This document shows, one piece after another, positions 24,624 through 33,204 of a DNA stretch of 44,532 nt. The notes under the pieces were generated by a model. That model saw only the letters and a program-made list of their open reading frames with translations, did no database searches and was not told the origin of the DNA. Each line of letters starts with the position of its first letter. The first letter of the stretch is position 1. Both the position numbers and the translations under genes were made by a program. Origin of the DNA: Hyphomicrobiales bacterium (GTDB taxonomy: Bacteria; Pseudomonadota; Alphaproteobacteria; Rhizobiales; Aestuariivirgaceae); the NCBI GenBank assembly GCA_025359045.1, contig JANYHN010000039.1, positions 1-44,532 on the forward strand, read 5' to 3'.

Positions 24624-24651
24624 AAAAAATCCGAGCGCAAAGGCCCGGATT
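24624..24651 (-). terminator. Terminator/attenuator between fdxA and carD
   Basis: Read on the minus strand, AATCCG-g-GC, loop, GC-t-CGGATT is followed directly by TTTTTAAC. It stops fdxA-side transcripts 147 bp past the fdxA stop, and if carD is transcribed from further upstream it would be an attenuator in the carD leader. Confidence 0.65.
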
Positions 24652-24774
24652 GATCAAAGATTTCGCGTTTCTCGGCTACATAGTAAAACCATATCACGTT
24701 TTTAAGGAAAATTAAAGGCGAGACCGTCCGTGTACGGTCGAATTTCGACTCAAATTGTTAGTTTTCCACGTGTT

Positions 24775-24792
24775 ATGGTTAACAAGCGTTAA
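24775..24792 (-). promoter_or_regulatory. CtrA-like near-match upstream of carD
   Basis: On the minus strand TTAA, six bases, TTAACCAT. The CtrA consensus has seven bases between the half sites, so this is one short. It lies about 220 bp upstream of carD and directly after the fdxA stop. Tentative. Confidence 0.3.
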
Positions 24793-24797
24793 TAGTA

Positions 24798-25136
24798 TTA
24801 GTCACCTTCACCGGGATTTGGGCTAAAATAAGTTTCAAACTTGTCTTCAACACCATCAAACTCTTTTGCTCCCTCAGGCGCATCGCGCTTAATCGTAATG
24901 TTTGGCCATAATGGCGCATATTCCGTATTGATCTTAAGCCACTTGTCGAGGCCGGGTTCTGTGTCAGGCTTGATGGCATCCGCGGGGCATTCAGGCTCAC
25001 ACACGCCGCAATCAATGCATTCGTCGGGGTGGATCACCAACATGTTTTCGCCCTCATAAAAGCAGTCCACGGGGCAGACTTCCACGCAATCCATATATTT
25101 GCATTTGATGCAGTTCTCAGTGACGATGTAAGTCAT
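24798..25136 (-). CDS. fdxA: 7Fe-8S ferredoxin FdxA
   Basis: A 112-residue small electron carrier. Cysteines C9, C12, C17, C21 ([14 protein letters not shown]) and C40, C43, C46, C50 ([12 protein letters not shown]) plus the extra C25 give the pattern of seven-iron ferredoxins with one 3Fe-4S and one 4Fe-4S cluster. The long C-terminal extension ([27 protein letters not shown]...[14 protein letters not shown]) is the FdxA hallmark. Cytoplasmic. It follows the S4 protein gene on the same strand after 51 bp and precedes carD, an order I know from Rhizobiales. Confidence 0.96.
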   Translation of the reverse strand: MTYIVTENCIKCKYMDCVEVCPVDCFYEGENMLVIHPDECIDCGVCEPECPADAIKPDTEPGLDKWLKINTEYAPLWPNITIKRDAPEGAKEFDGVEDKFETYFSPNPGEGD

Positions 25137-25187
25137 GGCGTTCCATTAATTTAAAGTGCGTTGGGGTTGATAGCAGTGCATTTGGCT

Positions 25188-25472
25188 TTATGCACCCACA
25201 TTTTGCGTTGGTATCTCGGTTTTTAGCTCTTCGTAGAGCAGCCTTGCTTCCGGCGCAGGGCCGCGTCTAACTGCTTCAGCCAAAACCCGAATGACGCGAA
25301 CATCATCATGCATGGCTATTGTCAGTATGTCTGATGGTTTGATTACGTGGCTGGGCTTATGAACTTTTGCACGGTTGATGCGAATATGACCAGCCTCTAT
25401 CAATTCAGACGCAGTGGAGCGATGCTTTACAAAGCGGGCATAGCAGAGCCATTTATCAATGCGTTGGGGCAG
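25188..25472 (-). CDS. S4-domain RNA-binding protein (Hsp15-like) with probable CTG start
   Basis: The conserved S4 domain needs the residues PQRIDKWLCYARFVKHRSTASELIEAGHIRIN, which lie upstream of the first ATG/GTG/TTG in frame (TTG 25403). The frame contains no such codon before the domain. CTG 25472 has AGAGG five bases upstream and begins directly before PQRIDKW, so it is the most plausible start; it is 2 bp after the helicase stop. The product (94 residues) has the S4 helix-turn-loop (15-45) and then KPSHVIKPSDILTIAM, typical of heat-shock protein 15, which binds free 50S subunits carrying nascent chain-tRNA. Automatic annotation would probably start at TTG 25403 and cut the domain. Confidence 0.8.
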   Translation of the reverse strand: MPQRIDKWLCYARFVKHRSTASELIEAGHIRINRAKVHKPSHVIKPSDILTIAMHDDVRVIRVLAEAVRRGPAPEARLLYEELKTEIPTQNVGA

Positions 25473-25474
25473 GG

Positions 25475-28390
25475 TTACCTCTGTTTCATCTGCTCTTTTA
25501 AGGCAAGCAATGCGGCGAAAGGCGAATTTGGGTCCATTGGCTTTTCGGGGCGTGGTGGTGGCCTGTCGTTGCGCTCTGGGCGTTCACCATTTCGGTCCTT
25601 GCGGTCAAACTTTTGCTTGCCGCGCGGTGGGCGATCAGGCCTTGTGAATTTAGGCTTGATTTCGCCTTCAACTGTTGGCGTAAATTCCCGCTTTTTGAAC
25701 TGCGGGCGCTCTTTGCGTTCGGGTTGCTTGCGGAAAGGCCCCGTATCCTTTGGCCACCAGACATTGATGTCGATCAATTCCGGCGCAATGGCTGGTTCAA
25801 CTGGCACATTTGCGATAAGTTCAACTTGAATTTCAGTTTTGGTATCAGAATTTGTTTCAACAATAGTTTCTGGCGCAGCTTGGATAACTGCTTCTGCTGG
25901 CGGTTCAAAAGCGACCGGCTCTGCCACAGGCACAGCAACAAACGGTGCTGGTTTTGGCACTTGGCGCTTCTGATCGCGAAACCCAAGGCTGCGCAGAATT
26001 TCTTCAAACTCTTCACCAGAACAACCGACCAGTGACATCATATCCGATACCACCGTAAAGCCGCCGCCTTCGACAGAGCCTGGCGGGCGTTGCTCTGTAT
26101 CGATGCGTGGCTTCCAGAACACCCGGTCACGGATTAAATCTGACAAGCGCTCCAACATATCAACGCGCACTGCGCGCCTACCACAAATACGGTAGCCACA
26201 AATGCCGTAGAAGCCCTCTGGTTTTTCCAAATCTGCCGCAGTTGAAGTTAGACCATTGGCTGGGGGCGCTGGAACACTGCCTGATATCCCCGTTGATTTT
26301 TGCTTTTGCAGCCACCACAGCAGCAAACGCAAATCAGTCGCAGCTGGCTTCAGTAGCACAGGCAAAAACACGTGAAATGCGCCAAATCTGGCACCCAGCC
26401 CGCGTAGCTTTGCGCGGTCTTCTTGGCTTAAGGCCTTGACTTCTTCAATCACTGTTTCGCGCGGTAAAACACCAAAATGTTCAACAATGCGGAACGCCAT
26501 GCCACGGGCCAAGGGTTCAAAGCCTTCGGCTTCTTCCAATTTGATCATGGGTTCGAGCAAACTTGCAATGTGGCGGTTTACAAATTTTTGCAAACGCTCG
26601 CGCACATCGTCGCGCATCGAACCCTGCAAAACATCATCGCCAAAAACTTCGGCGCGTGGACGCAGCGCATGGTCGCCCGCCAGCACATGGCCGACGATAG
26701 CGCCCATCCACCAAATCTCGCCAGTGCGATTGAGTTTGAGTTCTGGATCGGCCGTCATTGTCAAATTTCGCGCGCGGTGTCCGATCTCAATGGTGATGGC
26801 ACCGAGGCTCGCAGTTTTGAGGGCTTGGGCATCGCCACCAACCGCACTTGCATCGGGTGTAAATTGAAGCCCTGTAATTCGGCCAACAAATTGGCCTTCA
26901 ACTTGAACTTCACCACCCGCATCAATATTCGTCATCAAGCCTTCCTTCTTCGCCAAGCGCTGCATTAATACACTGGTTCTGCGATCAATGAAACGCTGCG
27001 TTAAGCGCTCATGCAACACATCTGATAGCCTGTCGTCAATTTCTTTTGCGCGGGCCTGCCAATAAAATGGCGCTTCAAGCCAATCGGCACGGTTGGCAAT
27101 GAAAGTCCAGGTCCGCACATGGGAAATTCTAGTCGATAACGCATCAATGCCACCTTCAACACTTTCGGACAGAGAAAGTTGCTTGGCAAACCAATCTTCG
27201 GAAATGAACCCCTTGCCCGTGAACAGGAATTGGATAATGCGCGAGACAATATGGGCATGTTCGGCGGGTGAGATATTACGATAATCTGGCAACTGGCAAA
27301 CTTCCCAAGCACGCATAACATCTTGGGGTGTTTTGATCAGGCCAACAATGTTGCTATCGCGACAAATCGCTTCAAGGGCGGTCACATCAGCCGAATTTTG
27401 CGCGCGGGTTAGGCCTTCTATTTTGGGCAGATAGCCTAGGCTTTTGCGCAAACCATCAAGCGAGCGGAAATCTAAATCGCGGTTGCGCCATTGCAAACTG
27501 CGCACGGAATCGAAATTGTGGTTCTCGAGACGGTCGATCATTTCCTGATCGAAGGGTTCAGCTTCAACACTTACGCCAAATGTGCCGTCCTTCATGAACC
27601 GCCCCGCCCGGCCGGCAATTTGACCTAACTCACCAGGGTTGAGATTGCGAAACTGAAAGCCATCAAATTTGCGGGTGGCCGCAAAGGCCACATGATCGAC
27701 ATCCATATTGAGGCCCATACCGATTGCATCTGTGGCCACCAGATAATCAACATCGCCTGACTGATAGAGTGCCACTTGCGCATTGCGTGTGCGGGGACTG
27801 AGTGCGCCCATGACGACGGCAGCGCCACCCCTTTGGGTGCGAATATGTTCAGCGACCGCATAAACCATTTCTGCGGTGAAGCAGACAATGGCCGAACGAC
27901 GTGGCAGGCGGGAGAGTTTTTTCTGGCCCGCGTACGAGAGTTTCGACATGCGAGGTCGGGTGACAAATGTTGTTTGCGGAAGAAGCTTTTCGAGGATAGG
28001 CCGCATTGTGCCTGCACCCAGCAACATGGTTTCTTCTAAGCCGCGCCTGTTCATTACGCGATCTGTAAAAATATGTCCGCGTTCAAAATCAGCGCAAAGC
28101 TGCACTTCATCAATTGCCAGAAATGGCACTTCAATATTTGGCGGCATGGCTTCAACTGTGCAGACCCAATAACGCGGGTCAACAGGAACAATTTTCTCTT
28201 CGCCGGTGATCAATGCCACTTGGTGGTCGCCCACTTTCAAACGCACACGGTCATAAATCTCGCGGGCCAGCAATCGCAGAGGTAATCCAATCATGCCTTT
28301 GCCATGGCCTAACATGCGCTCGACAGCGAGGTGGGTTTTACCGGTGTTGGTGGGGCCCAATACGGCAGTGACAGGGCGATGGGCGGGCAT
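25475..28390 (-). CDS. SUV3/MgpS-like superfamily 2 RNA helicase
   Basis: 971 residues. Walker A GPTNTGKT (12-19), the DEVQ box (LAIDEVQLCADFERGH), the LLGAGTM motif III-like block and motif VI QIAGRAGR are all intact, giving an active ATPase/helicase of the Suv3 group. The helicase domains cover about 1-340, followed by the Suv3-like C-terminal region, and the last about 170 residues are low-complexity and basic, rich in Pro, Lys and Arg (RKQPERKERPQFKKREF and later arginine/proline runs). Mitochondrial SUV3 partners PNPase in RNA decay; a similar role with this organism's PNPase is inference. The S4 gene starts 2 bp after its stop. The ATG at 28390 is directly before the nucleotide-binding motif, as in the family. 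Confidence 0.93.
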   Translation of the reverse strand: MPAHRPVTAVLGPTNTGKTHLAVERMLGHGKGMIGLPLRLLAREIYDRVRLKVGDHQVALITGEEKIVPVDPRYWVCTVEAMPPNIEVPFLAIDEVQLCADFERGHIFTDRVMNRRGLEETMLLGAGTMRPILEKLLPQTTFVTRPRMSKLSYAGQKKLSRLPRRSAIVCFTAEMVYAVAEHIRTQRGGAAVVMGALSPRTRNAQVALYQSGDVDYLVATDAIGMGLNMDVDHVAFAATRKFDGFQFRNLNPGELGQIAGRAGRFMKDGTFGVSVEAEPFDQEMIDRLENHNFDSVRSLQWRNRDLDFRSLDGLRKSLGYLPKIEGLTRAQNSADVTALEAICRDSNIVGLIKTPQDVMRAWEVCQLPDYRNISPAEHAHIVSRIIQFLFTGKGFISEDWFAKQLSLSESVEGGIDALSTRISHVRTWTFIANRADWLEAPFYWQARAKEIDDRLSDVLHERLTQRFIDRRTSVLMQRLAKKEGLMTNIDAGGEVQVEGQFVGRITGLQFTPDASAVGGDAQALKTASLGAITIEIGHRARNLTMTADPELKLNRTGEIWWMGAIVGHVLAGDHALRPRAEVFGDDVLQGSMRDDVRERLQKFVNRHIASLLEPMIKLEEAEGFEPLARGMAFRIVEHFGVLPRETVIEEVKALSQEDRAKLRGLGARFGAFHVFLPVLLKPAATDLRLLLWWLQKQKSTGISGSVPAPPANGLTSTAADLEKPEGFYGICGYRICGRRAVRVDMLERLSDLIRDRVFWKPRIDTEQRPPGSVEGGGFTVVSDMMSLVGCSGEEFEEILRSLGFRDQKRQVPKPAPFVAVPVAEPVAFEPPAEAVIQAAPETIVETNSDTKTEIQVELIANVPVEPAIAPELIDINVWWPKDTGPFRKQPERKERPQFKKREFTPTVEGEIKPKFTRPDRPPRGKQKFDRKDRNGERPERNDRPPPRPEKPMDPNSPFAALLALKEQMKQR

Positions 28391-28983
28391 AAGATCAATC
28401 TAGTGGATGAATTCAAAAGCTCAATGGCAGGATTAAGTTTTCCGGAATTATCCAATGATTGTGCCAATTTGGCGCAGTTGGTTTTTATTTAGATTCAAAG
28501 GTGAACGAACCGCGCCCGAATCGCTGATGGGAACAGATTCAGGATTTGTTCTTGCTGGGATCGGATTCTACAGAATTGCTTAGTTCCCCTTATATCTGTC
28601 ATTCTTGTGCAGGCACGATGCCAACTTCAACAAAAGTTCGCCGCTTGAAGTGGGTTTGCCGCCTGCGCGGGAATGACGATTTAAGTGGCACAAATTAACC
28701 ATGACGTTGCGAGGGTTAACTGAAATCAAAACTCTCTTCGTGGTTCCTCGCTGCAAAATTAACGAAGCGTTCCACTTCCGGAACATATCCTGCCCGAATC
28801 GCGGTTTGGCAGATTTTCTTGTTTTGTTCACGCTATATGTAGTGTAGCTATGGATAAGTATCGCAAGTCGTCACCCTGTTCTTCAACCGCACTGACCTAG
28901 AATACGATCTGGCGTTAACCATTTGTGCCAGAGCTGGAATCTCAAGAATCTTTCATATCAAGCCTAGAGTGGCAACGCCTCGC
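28391..28983. other. Non-coding stretch between helicase and rpmB
   Basis: About 0.6 kb without a convincing gene. It must hold the helicase promoter. It contains a hairpin-forming dispersed-type repeat (28598-28677) and two TTAACCAT motifs (28695-28702, 28915-28922). An 83-codon minus-strand frame (28580-28831) reads through the repeat and is not credited. Confidence 0.6.
28598..28677. repeat. Long imperfect hairpin repeat
   Basis: GTCATTCTTGTGCAGGC (28598-28614) pairs with GCCTGCGCGGGAATGAC (28661-28677), with mismatches that are G-T pairs, and inside it CCAACTTCAA (28621-28630) pairs with TTGAAGTGGG (28645-28654). The arm 'CCTGCGCGGGAATGAC' is the core of a repeat widespread between genes in alphaproteobacteria. 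One copy seen here. Confidence 0.6.
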
Positions 28984-29012
28984 TTGACCTTGCGAAAAAC
29001 GCCGCCTATAGG
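28984..29012 (+). promoter_or_regulatory. Sigma-70 promoter of rpmB
   Basis: TTGACC (28984-28989), exactly 17 bp, TATAGG (29007-29012). Close to the housekeeping consensus with ideal spacing; transcription would begin near 29019, 50 bp before the rpmB start. Confidence 0.7.
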
Positions 29013-29023
29013 AACCGCAACAG

Positions 29024-29046
29024 GAGCCGGAACCATTTTCCGGCTC
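29024..29046 (+). promoter_or_regulatory. Hairpin in the 5' leader of rpmB
   Basis: GAGCCGGAA (29024-29032), loop CCATT, TTCCGGCTC (29038-29046): a perfect 9-bp stem a few bases after the predicted transcription start and 12 bp before the ribosome-binding site GGAG, followed by GTTCTTTTG. It may be an attenuator, an mRNA-stabilising 5' hairpin, or a binding site for autoregulation by L28. Confidence 0.6.
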
Positions 29047-29068
29047 GTTCTTTTGTATGGAGATTATC

Positions 29069-29371
29069 ATGGCGCGTCGTTGCGAACTCACTGGCAAAGG
29101 CTGGCAATCAGGCCACCAGGTCAGCCACGCCAATAACAAGACCAAGACTCGCTTCTTGCCAAACCTGTGTCAGGTTAGCTTGATGAGCGAAGCAATGGGC
29201 TTGTCTTACAATTTGCGTATCAGTGCTCATGCCCTGAAGTCGGTTGAGCATCGTGGTGGCTTGGACAGCTTTTTGCTGAAAGCCAAGTCTGATGAGCTTT
29301 CTGCGAAGTGCAAGAAGTTGAAGGTTTCAATCACCAAGAAAGTTGAAGCTTTAGCTGCCAAGGCCGCTTAA
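29069..29371 (+). CDS. rpmB: 50S ribosomal protein L28
   Basis: L28 is a component of the large subunit near the E site. The 100-residue protein starts [29 protein letters not shown], the family's signature, and its length with C-terminal [16 protein letters not shown] fits alphaproteobacterial L28 (about 98-100). GGAG lies seven bases upstream of ATG 29069; a MEII extension from an upstream ATG is discarded. It has its own promoter, leader hairpin and terminator. Confidence 0.97.
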   Translation: MARRCELTGKGWQSGHQVSHANNKTKTRFLPNLCQVSLMSEAMGLSYNLRISAHALKSVEHRGGLDSFLLKAKSDELSAKCKKLKVSITKKVEALAAKAA

Positions 29372-29391
29372 GTTTAAATTTCGAAAATTTT

Positions 29392-29422
29392 AAAAAGCCG
29401 CTCTGATTCAGGGCGGCTTTTT
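29392..29422 (+). terminator. Terminator after rpmB
   Basis: AAAAAGCCGCTCTG (29392-29405), loop ATT, CAGGGCGGCTTTTT (29409-29422): 14 pairs with one G-T, A and T runs on the sides. A strong intrinsic terminator. Confidence 0.93.
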
Positions 29423-29435
29423 GTTATGGTGCTTC

Positions 29436-30089
29436 ATGAGTGAAAAACAGAAACGCCATGACATTAACGCGCCGCGCGATGGCACACCACGGGTTCATTC
29501 ATCCACCATTTTGCGTGAATGTGCTTTAGGGCAATTCACCGATGTCGCCGAACGATGTTTGCTGGCTGAAACCACAGTTGGTGACTATTCATATATCGAG
29601 CGCCATGTTGAAGCAATCTACACAGACATTGGCAAATTCTGCGCCGTTGCGGCTAGTGCTCGAATAAATGCGTTGAGCCATCCAATCGACCGCATTTCGC
29701 AACATAAAATAACCTATCGCCCAAACGAATATTTTCTATATGCCAAGGTCGATAAGGACTTTCGCGAGGCGCGTAAGCAGTCGCGCGTAACCATTGGTCA
29801 TGATGTGTGGATTGGGCATGGGGCTATCGTTATGCCGGGTCTTGTAATTGGTCATGGCGCAGTGGTCGCAGCTGGTGCGGTTGTGACTAAAGATGTCGAT
29901 GCCTTTGCAATTGTTGCTGGCGTTCCAGCAAAACGGATTAAATGGCGGTTCAAAAAATCCATCCGTACACGGATTATAAATTTGGCATGGTGGGATTGGC
30001 CACACGGCCAGCTGGCGAAAGTGGTTGATGACATGCGCGCGCTAGAAATTGAACGCTTTCTTGAAAAATATGAAAAAAATCTAAATTGA
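29436..30089 (+). CDS. Hexapeptide-repeat acyltransferase (phosphonate-metabolism-type, CatB-like)
   Basis: 217 residues from ATG 29436; an earlier alternative start lies inside the rpmB terminator. The left-handed beta-helix is visible: LGQFTDVAERCLLAETTVGDYSYIERHVEAIYTDIGKFCAVAASARIN then SRVTIGHDVWIGHGAIVMPGLVIGHGAVVAAGAVVTKDV, with catalytic-type His in INALSHPIDR. The C-terminal FAIVAGVPAKRIKWRF...LAWWDWPHGQL fits the transferase found in phosphonate gene clusters ('phn_thr-fam') and CatB-type xenobiotic acetyltransferases. No phn genes are in the window, so the substrate is open. Cytoplasmic and probably a trimer. Confidence 0.85.
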   Translation: MSEKQKRHDINAPRDGTPRVHSSTILRECALGQFTDVAERCLLAETTVGDYSYIERHVEAIYTDIGKFCAVAASARINALSHPIDRISQHKITYRPNEYFLYAKVDKDFREARKQSRVTIGHDVWIGHGAIVMPGLVIGHGAVVAAGAVVTKDVDAFAIVAGVPAKRIKWRFKKSIRTRIINLAWWDWPHGQLAKVVDDMRALEIERFLEKYEKNLN

Positions 30090-30167
30090 GTGACTTGAAA
30101 GTCAGACACAGAAGTCATACGTCATCGATTCAGATACAAAATTGGATTTACAGAACAGGACGAAGAA

Positions 30168-30800
30168 ATGAGCTTTCTCAAGAATTTGAATTGGCGCTAT
30201 GCCACCAAGAAATACGATACATCCAAAAAGTTGACTCAGGCGGAGCTGGATCAAGTCTTGGAAGCCATCCGTATGGCGCCGAGTTCAAACGGCTTTCAGC
30301 CTTATGATGTTATCGTGGTGAAGAATGTTGAACTGCGTGAGAAATTAAAGGCAGCGGCCTATAATCAAGCCCAAGTAACTGAAGCATCACATTTTCTGGT
30401 TTTTGCGGCTTGGGACAATATTGCTGAGAATAATCTCGGTAAGGTATTTGATGTGATGGCTGAGGTTCGTGGTTCTAATGAAGCCCTTACTGAGCGTCGC
30501 AAAAGTGCAATTGCTGGCTTTGCGGCTAAATCAGCTGAAGTGAATTTTCAGCACGCTGCACAACAAGCGTTTATCGGTTTGGGTTTTGCACTTGCAGCGG
30601 CGGCTGAATTGCAAATTGATGCCTCGCCGATGGGTGGCTTTGATCCTGCGAAATTTGATGAGATATTGGGTCTCAAAGCGCGCGGGCTTCGCAGTGTTGT
30701 GGTCTTGGGATTAGGCCATCGCAATGCCAGTGGCGATTGGCTCGTCAATTTAAAGAAAGTGCGCCGTCCAAAATCTGAGATGATTATTGAAATGAATTAA
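30168..30800 (+). CDS. NAD(P)H-dependent nitroreductase family protein
   Basis: 210 residues of the FMN-dependent NfsB/YfkO type. The N-terminal RYATKKYDTSKKLTQAELDQVLEAIRMAPSSNGFQPYDVIVV block supplies the FMN phosphate site (R10, S39-S40-N) and the dimer interface; QQAFIGLGFALAAAAELQIDASPMGGFDPAKFDEILGL forms the second half. The family reduces nitroaromatics, quinones or flavins. GGACGAAGAA precedes ATG 30168. Its TAA overlaps the TAA of the convergent GNAT gene (TTAA, 30797-30800). Confidence 0.9.
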   Translation: MSFLKNLNWRYATKKYDTSKKLTQAELDQVLEAIRMAPSSNGFQPYDVIVVKNVELREKLKAAAYNQAQVTEASHFLVFAAWDNIAENNLGKVFDVMAEVRGSNEALTERRKSAIAGFAAKSAEVNFQHAAQQAFIGLGFALAAAAELQIDASPMGGFDPAKFDEILGLKARGLRSVVVLGLGHRNASGDWLVNLKKVRRPKSEMIIEMN

Positions 30801-31336
30801 GTTGAAGCGCGCAGACGATGAAACAACAAAGTTGGTTCGCCTTGATAAGTTGTCTGCGCGACTTTCTTAAATCCTAATTTTTGTGCAAGACGAATTGATG
30901 CAGCGTTGTCAGGTGCAGTGATGCAGGCGGTCACCTGTTGAATTAAATTTTGATCGCCCCACGCCGTGATCTTTTGCAATGCCTCAGTCGCAAGCCCTTT
31001 GCCGTGATAAGAGGTCGATAATACCCAGCCCATTTCGGGTGTTTCATTCATTGATGGTGTTATGTCGCGCTTGCAATCGAGGAAGCCTGCTTCACCAATC
31101 AGCAGGCCAGTTGATTTTTCTTCAAGAATCCATGAACCAAAACCTACCATCAGCCACTGGCCGTTCGCACGCAGAATGCTGCGCCAGCGGTCTTCAATAG
31201 AGGAAGGTTTACCTGAAATAAATTCATAAACTTTCGGTTCGCACCACATTTTTACAACCGCTTCGAGATCACTGCTTCGAAACTCTCGCAATATCAACCG
31301 CTCGGTTTCAAGCGTTGGCGCGGCGTTTAGGGGCAC
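30797..31336 (-). CDS. GNAT-family N-acetyltransferase (RimJ/RimL-like)
   Basis: 179 residues, starting at GTG 31336 inside the end of cobT (29-bp overlap). It opens [24 protein letters not shown], the RimJ/RimL pattern, and carries the acetyl-CoA region [26 protein letters not shown] (Q/R-x-x-G-x-G/A type: [10 protein letters not shown]) and [16 protein letters not shown], which is motif B. The substrate could be a ribosomal protein N-terminus, an aminoglycoside or an amino acid; this is not decidable. Probably translated from the cobST transcript. Confidence 0.85.
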   Translation of the reverse strand: MPLNAAPTLETERLILREFRSSDLEAVVKMWCEPKVYEFISGKPSSIEDRWRSILRANGQWLMVGFGSWILEEKSTGLLIGEAGFLDCKRDITPSMNETPEMGWVLSTSYHGKGLATEALQKITAWGDQNLIQQVTACITAPDNAASIRLAQKLGFKKVAQTTYQGEPTLLFHRLRAST

Positions 31337-33188
31337 GGGACACCTTTTTTACTTCAGCGTTTTCTTCAAACAGTTCAGCCAATTTTTCAGTCATCGCGCC
31401 ACCGAGTTCTTCTGCGTCAATGATTGTTACTGCGCGCTTGTAATAACGCGTCACATCATGACCGATGCCAACGGCAATCAGCTCAACAGGCGAGCGGCCC
31501 TCAATATCGGCAATCACTTGGCGCAAGTGGCGTTCAAGATAGTTTCCGGAATTAACTGAGAGTGTTGAATCATCAACTGGTGCACCATCTGAAATCACCA
31601 TCAAAATCCGGCGTTGTTCTTGGCGACCAAGCAAGCGGTTATGTGCCCAGATCAGCGCTTCGCCATCGATGTTTTCTTTGAGCAAGCCTTCGCGCATCAT
31701 GAGACCGAGATTCTTACGGGCGCGTCTCCAAGGTTCATCTGCCGATTTGTAGATGATGTGTCGTAAATCATTGAGGCGACCGGGGTTTGCTGTCTTGCCA
31801 CCTGCCAGCCATTTCTCTCGCGCTTGGCCACCCTTCCATGCACGTGTGGTGAAGCCGAGAATTTCGACTTTGACACCGCAACGTTCTAATGTGCGTGCCA
31901 GAATATCGGCGCAGGTTGCGGCCACCGTAATGGGGCGGCCGCGCATTGAACCAGAGTTATCAAGCAGCAGAGTAACAACTGTATCGCGGAACTTTGTGTC
32001 TTGTTCTACTTTGAATGAAAGCGCATGCAACGGATCGGTGATCACGCGGGTCAAACGCGCGGCATCCAAAACGCCTTCTTCCAGATCAAAATCCCAAGAG
32101 CGATTTTGTTGCGCCATCAATCGGCGTTGCAGGCGGTTGGCCAAACGCGCGACAACGCCTTGCAAATTTGAAAGTTGTTTATCGAGATAGGCGCGAAGCC
32201 TTGTCAGCTCTTCTGCATCGCATAAATCTTCTGCGCTGATTTCTTCATCAAATTGATTGGAAAACACTTTGTAGAAATTATCATTGGCCAACGATGAGAA
32301 CGGCAATTGTGGACGCCAAGGCTCTTCACCATCGGGCATTTCCTCGCCTTCGGCATCATCTGGCGTTTCGTCGGAATCAATCTGCTGCGCTTCCATCTCA
32401 GCAGCTTCTGACTCACCTTCTGAACTTTCCATTTCCTCAGAAGCTGATTGCTCAGATTGTTCCTCTTCGCCTTGCGGCGTTTCCGAGCGTTCACCGGGAT
32501 CATCTTCGGCTTCTTGCTCTTCATTGTCTTCAGAGCTGTCAGGATCTTCGCCCAACTCATCAGCCATATCGAGAGCGGCGATCAAATCGCGAGACAAACG
32601 CGCGAAAGACTGTTGATCGTGCAACGCATCTTCAAGGCCCGTGATCTTTGGGCCCGCTTTTTTATCGACCCAATCGCGCCAGAGATCAACGAAGGGCGCG
32701 ACTGACGGCGGAGGCTTCAAGCCCGTTAATTTTTCGCGCACGATCAGGCCAACAGCTTCTTCAAGAGGCGTGTCTTTGCGGTTGCCAGAACGGTTCACAA
32801 CGGTCTTGCTATATTTATCATCCAGCATTGCGCTAAGATTGCCTGCGACACCCGCCATCGCCCTGGCACCGATTGCCTCAATGCGCGCTTGTTCGACTGC
32901 CTCGAAGACCGCGCGAGCATTTTTACCTTCGGGAATATATTTTCCATGCACAGATTCAGAATGATTGGCGATCTTCAACGTGAAGCTATCGGCAAGGCCG
33001 CGCGTTATGGCGATATCCTTGGCACTCGCAGCGCCTGAGACTTGCGGCAGTTTTATTTTATGGCCCACCAATTGAGCTTGGTCATTGCCGAAACTCACGG
33101 TGAGTTCAGGGTCAAGCGCCATAGATTTCATGGCGGTGCCCAACACTTCTTTGAAGCGTTCAGCGCGATCGTCTTTTGCTGCGGCCAT
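31308..33188 (-). CDS. cobT: Aerobic cobaltochelatase subunit CobT
   Basis: With CobN and CobS, CobT inserts Co(II) into hydrogenobyrinic acid a,c-diamide in the aerobic cobalamin pathway. The 626-residue protein has an N-terminal CobT domain, a strongly acidic linker (about residues 215-295, largely Glu/Asp/Ser) and a C-terminal VWA domain whose MIDAS motif is DNSGSMRG with the supporting [12 protein letters not shown]. Length and architecture are normal. It follows cobS by 16 bp. CobN and the other cob genes are elsewhere. The acidic linker and VWA integrin-like domain resemble the BchD subunit of Mg-chelatase, but the cobS neighbour decides for CobT. Confidence 0.95.
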   Translation of the reverse strand: MAAAKDDRAERFKEVLGTAMKSMALDPELTVSFGNDQAQLVGHKIKLPQVSGAASAKDIAITRGLADSFTLKIANHSESVHGKYIPEGKNARAVFEAVEQARIEAIGARAMAGVAGNLSAMLDDKYSKTVVNRSGNRKDTPLEEAVGLIVREKLTGLKPPPSVAPFVDLWRDWVDKKAGPKITGLEDALHDQQSFARLSRDLIAALDMADELGEDPDSSEDNEEQEAEDDPGERSETPQGEEEQSEQSASEEMESSEGESEAAEMEAQQIDSDETPDDAEGEEMPDGEEPWRPQLPFSSLANDNFYKVFSNQFDEEISAEDLCDAEELTRLRAYLDKQLSNLQGVVARLANRLQRRLMAQQNRSWDFDLEEGVLDAARLTRVITDPLHALSFKVEQDTKFRDTVVTLLLDNSGSMRGRPITVAATCADILARTLERCGVKVEILGFTTRAWKGGQAREKWLAGGKTANPGRLNDLRHIIYKSADEPWRRARKNLGLMMREGLLKENIDGEALIWAHNRLLGRQEQRRILMVISDGAPVDDSTLSVNSGNYLERHLRQVIADIEGRSPVELIAVGIGHDVTRYYKRAVTIIDAEELGGAMTEKLAELFEENAEVKKVSRAPKRRANA

Positions 33189-33204
33189 TGTCTTGCCGCC
33201 TCAA

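Noticed and set aside
24338..24625. 95-codon plus-strand frame opposite carD
   Set aside because: It is the antisense of the Ala/Lys/Pro repeat tail, which has no stops on the opposite strand because of its composition.
25347..26035. Long plus-strand frames opposite the helicase tail
   Set aside because: They are antisense shadows of the basic, low-complexity helicase tail; composition explains the open frames.
28580..28831. 83-codon minus-strand frame in the helicase-rpmB spacer
   Set aside because: It is read through the hairpin repeat (the HSRAGGKP-type translation of such repeats) and has no ribosome-binding site.
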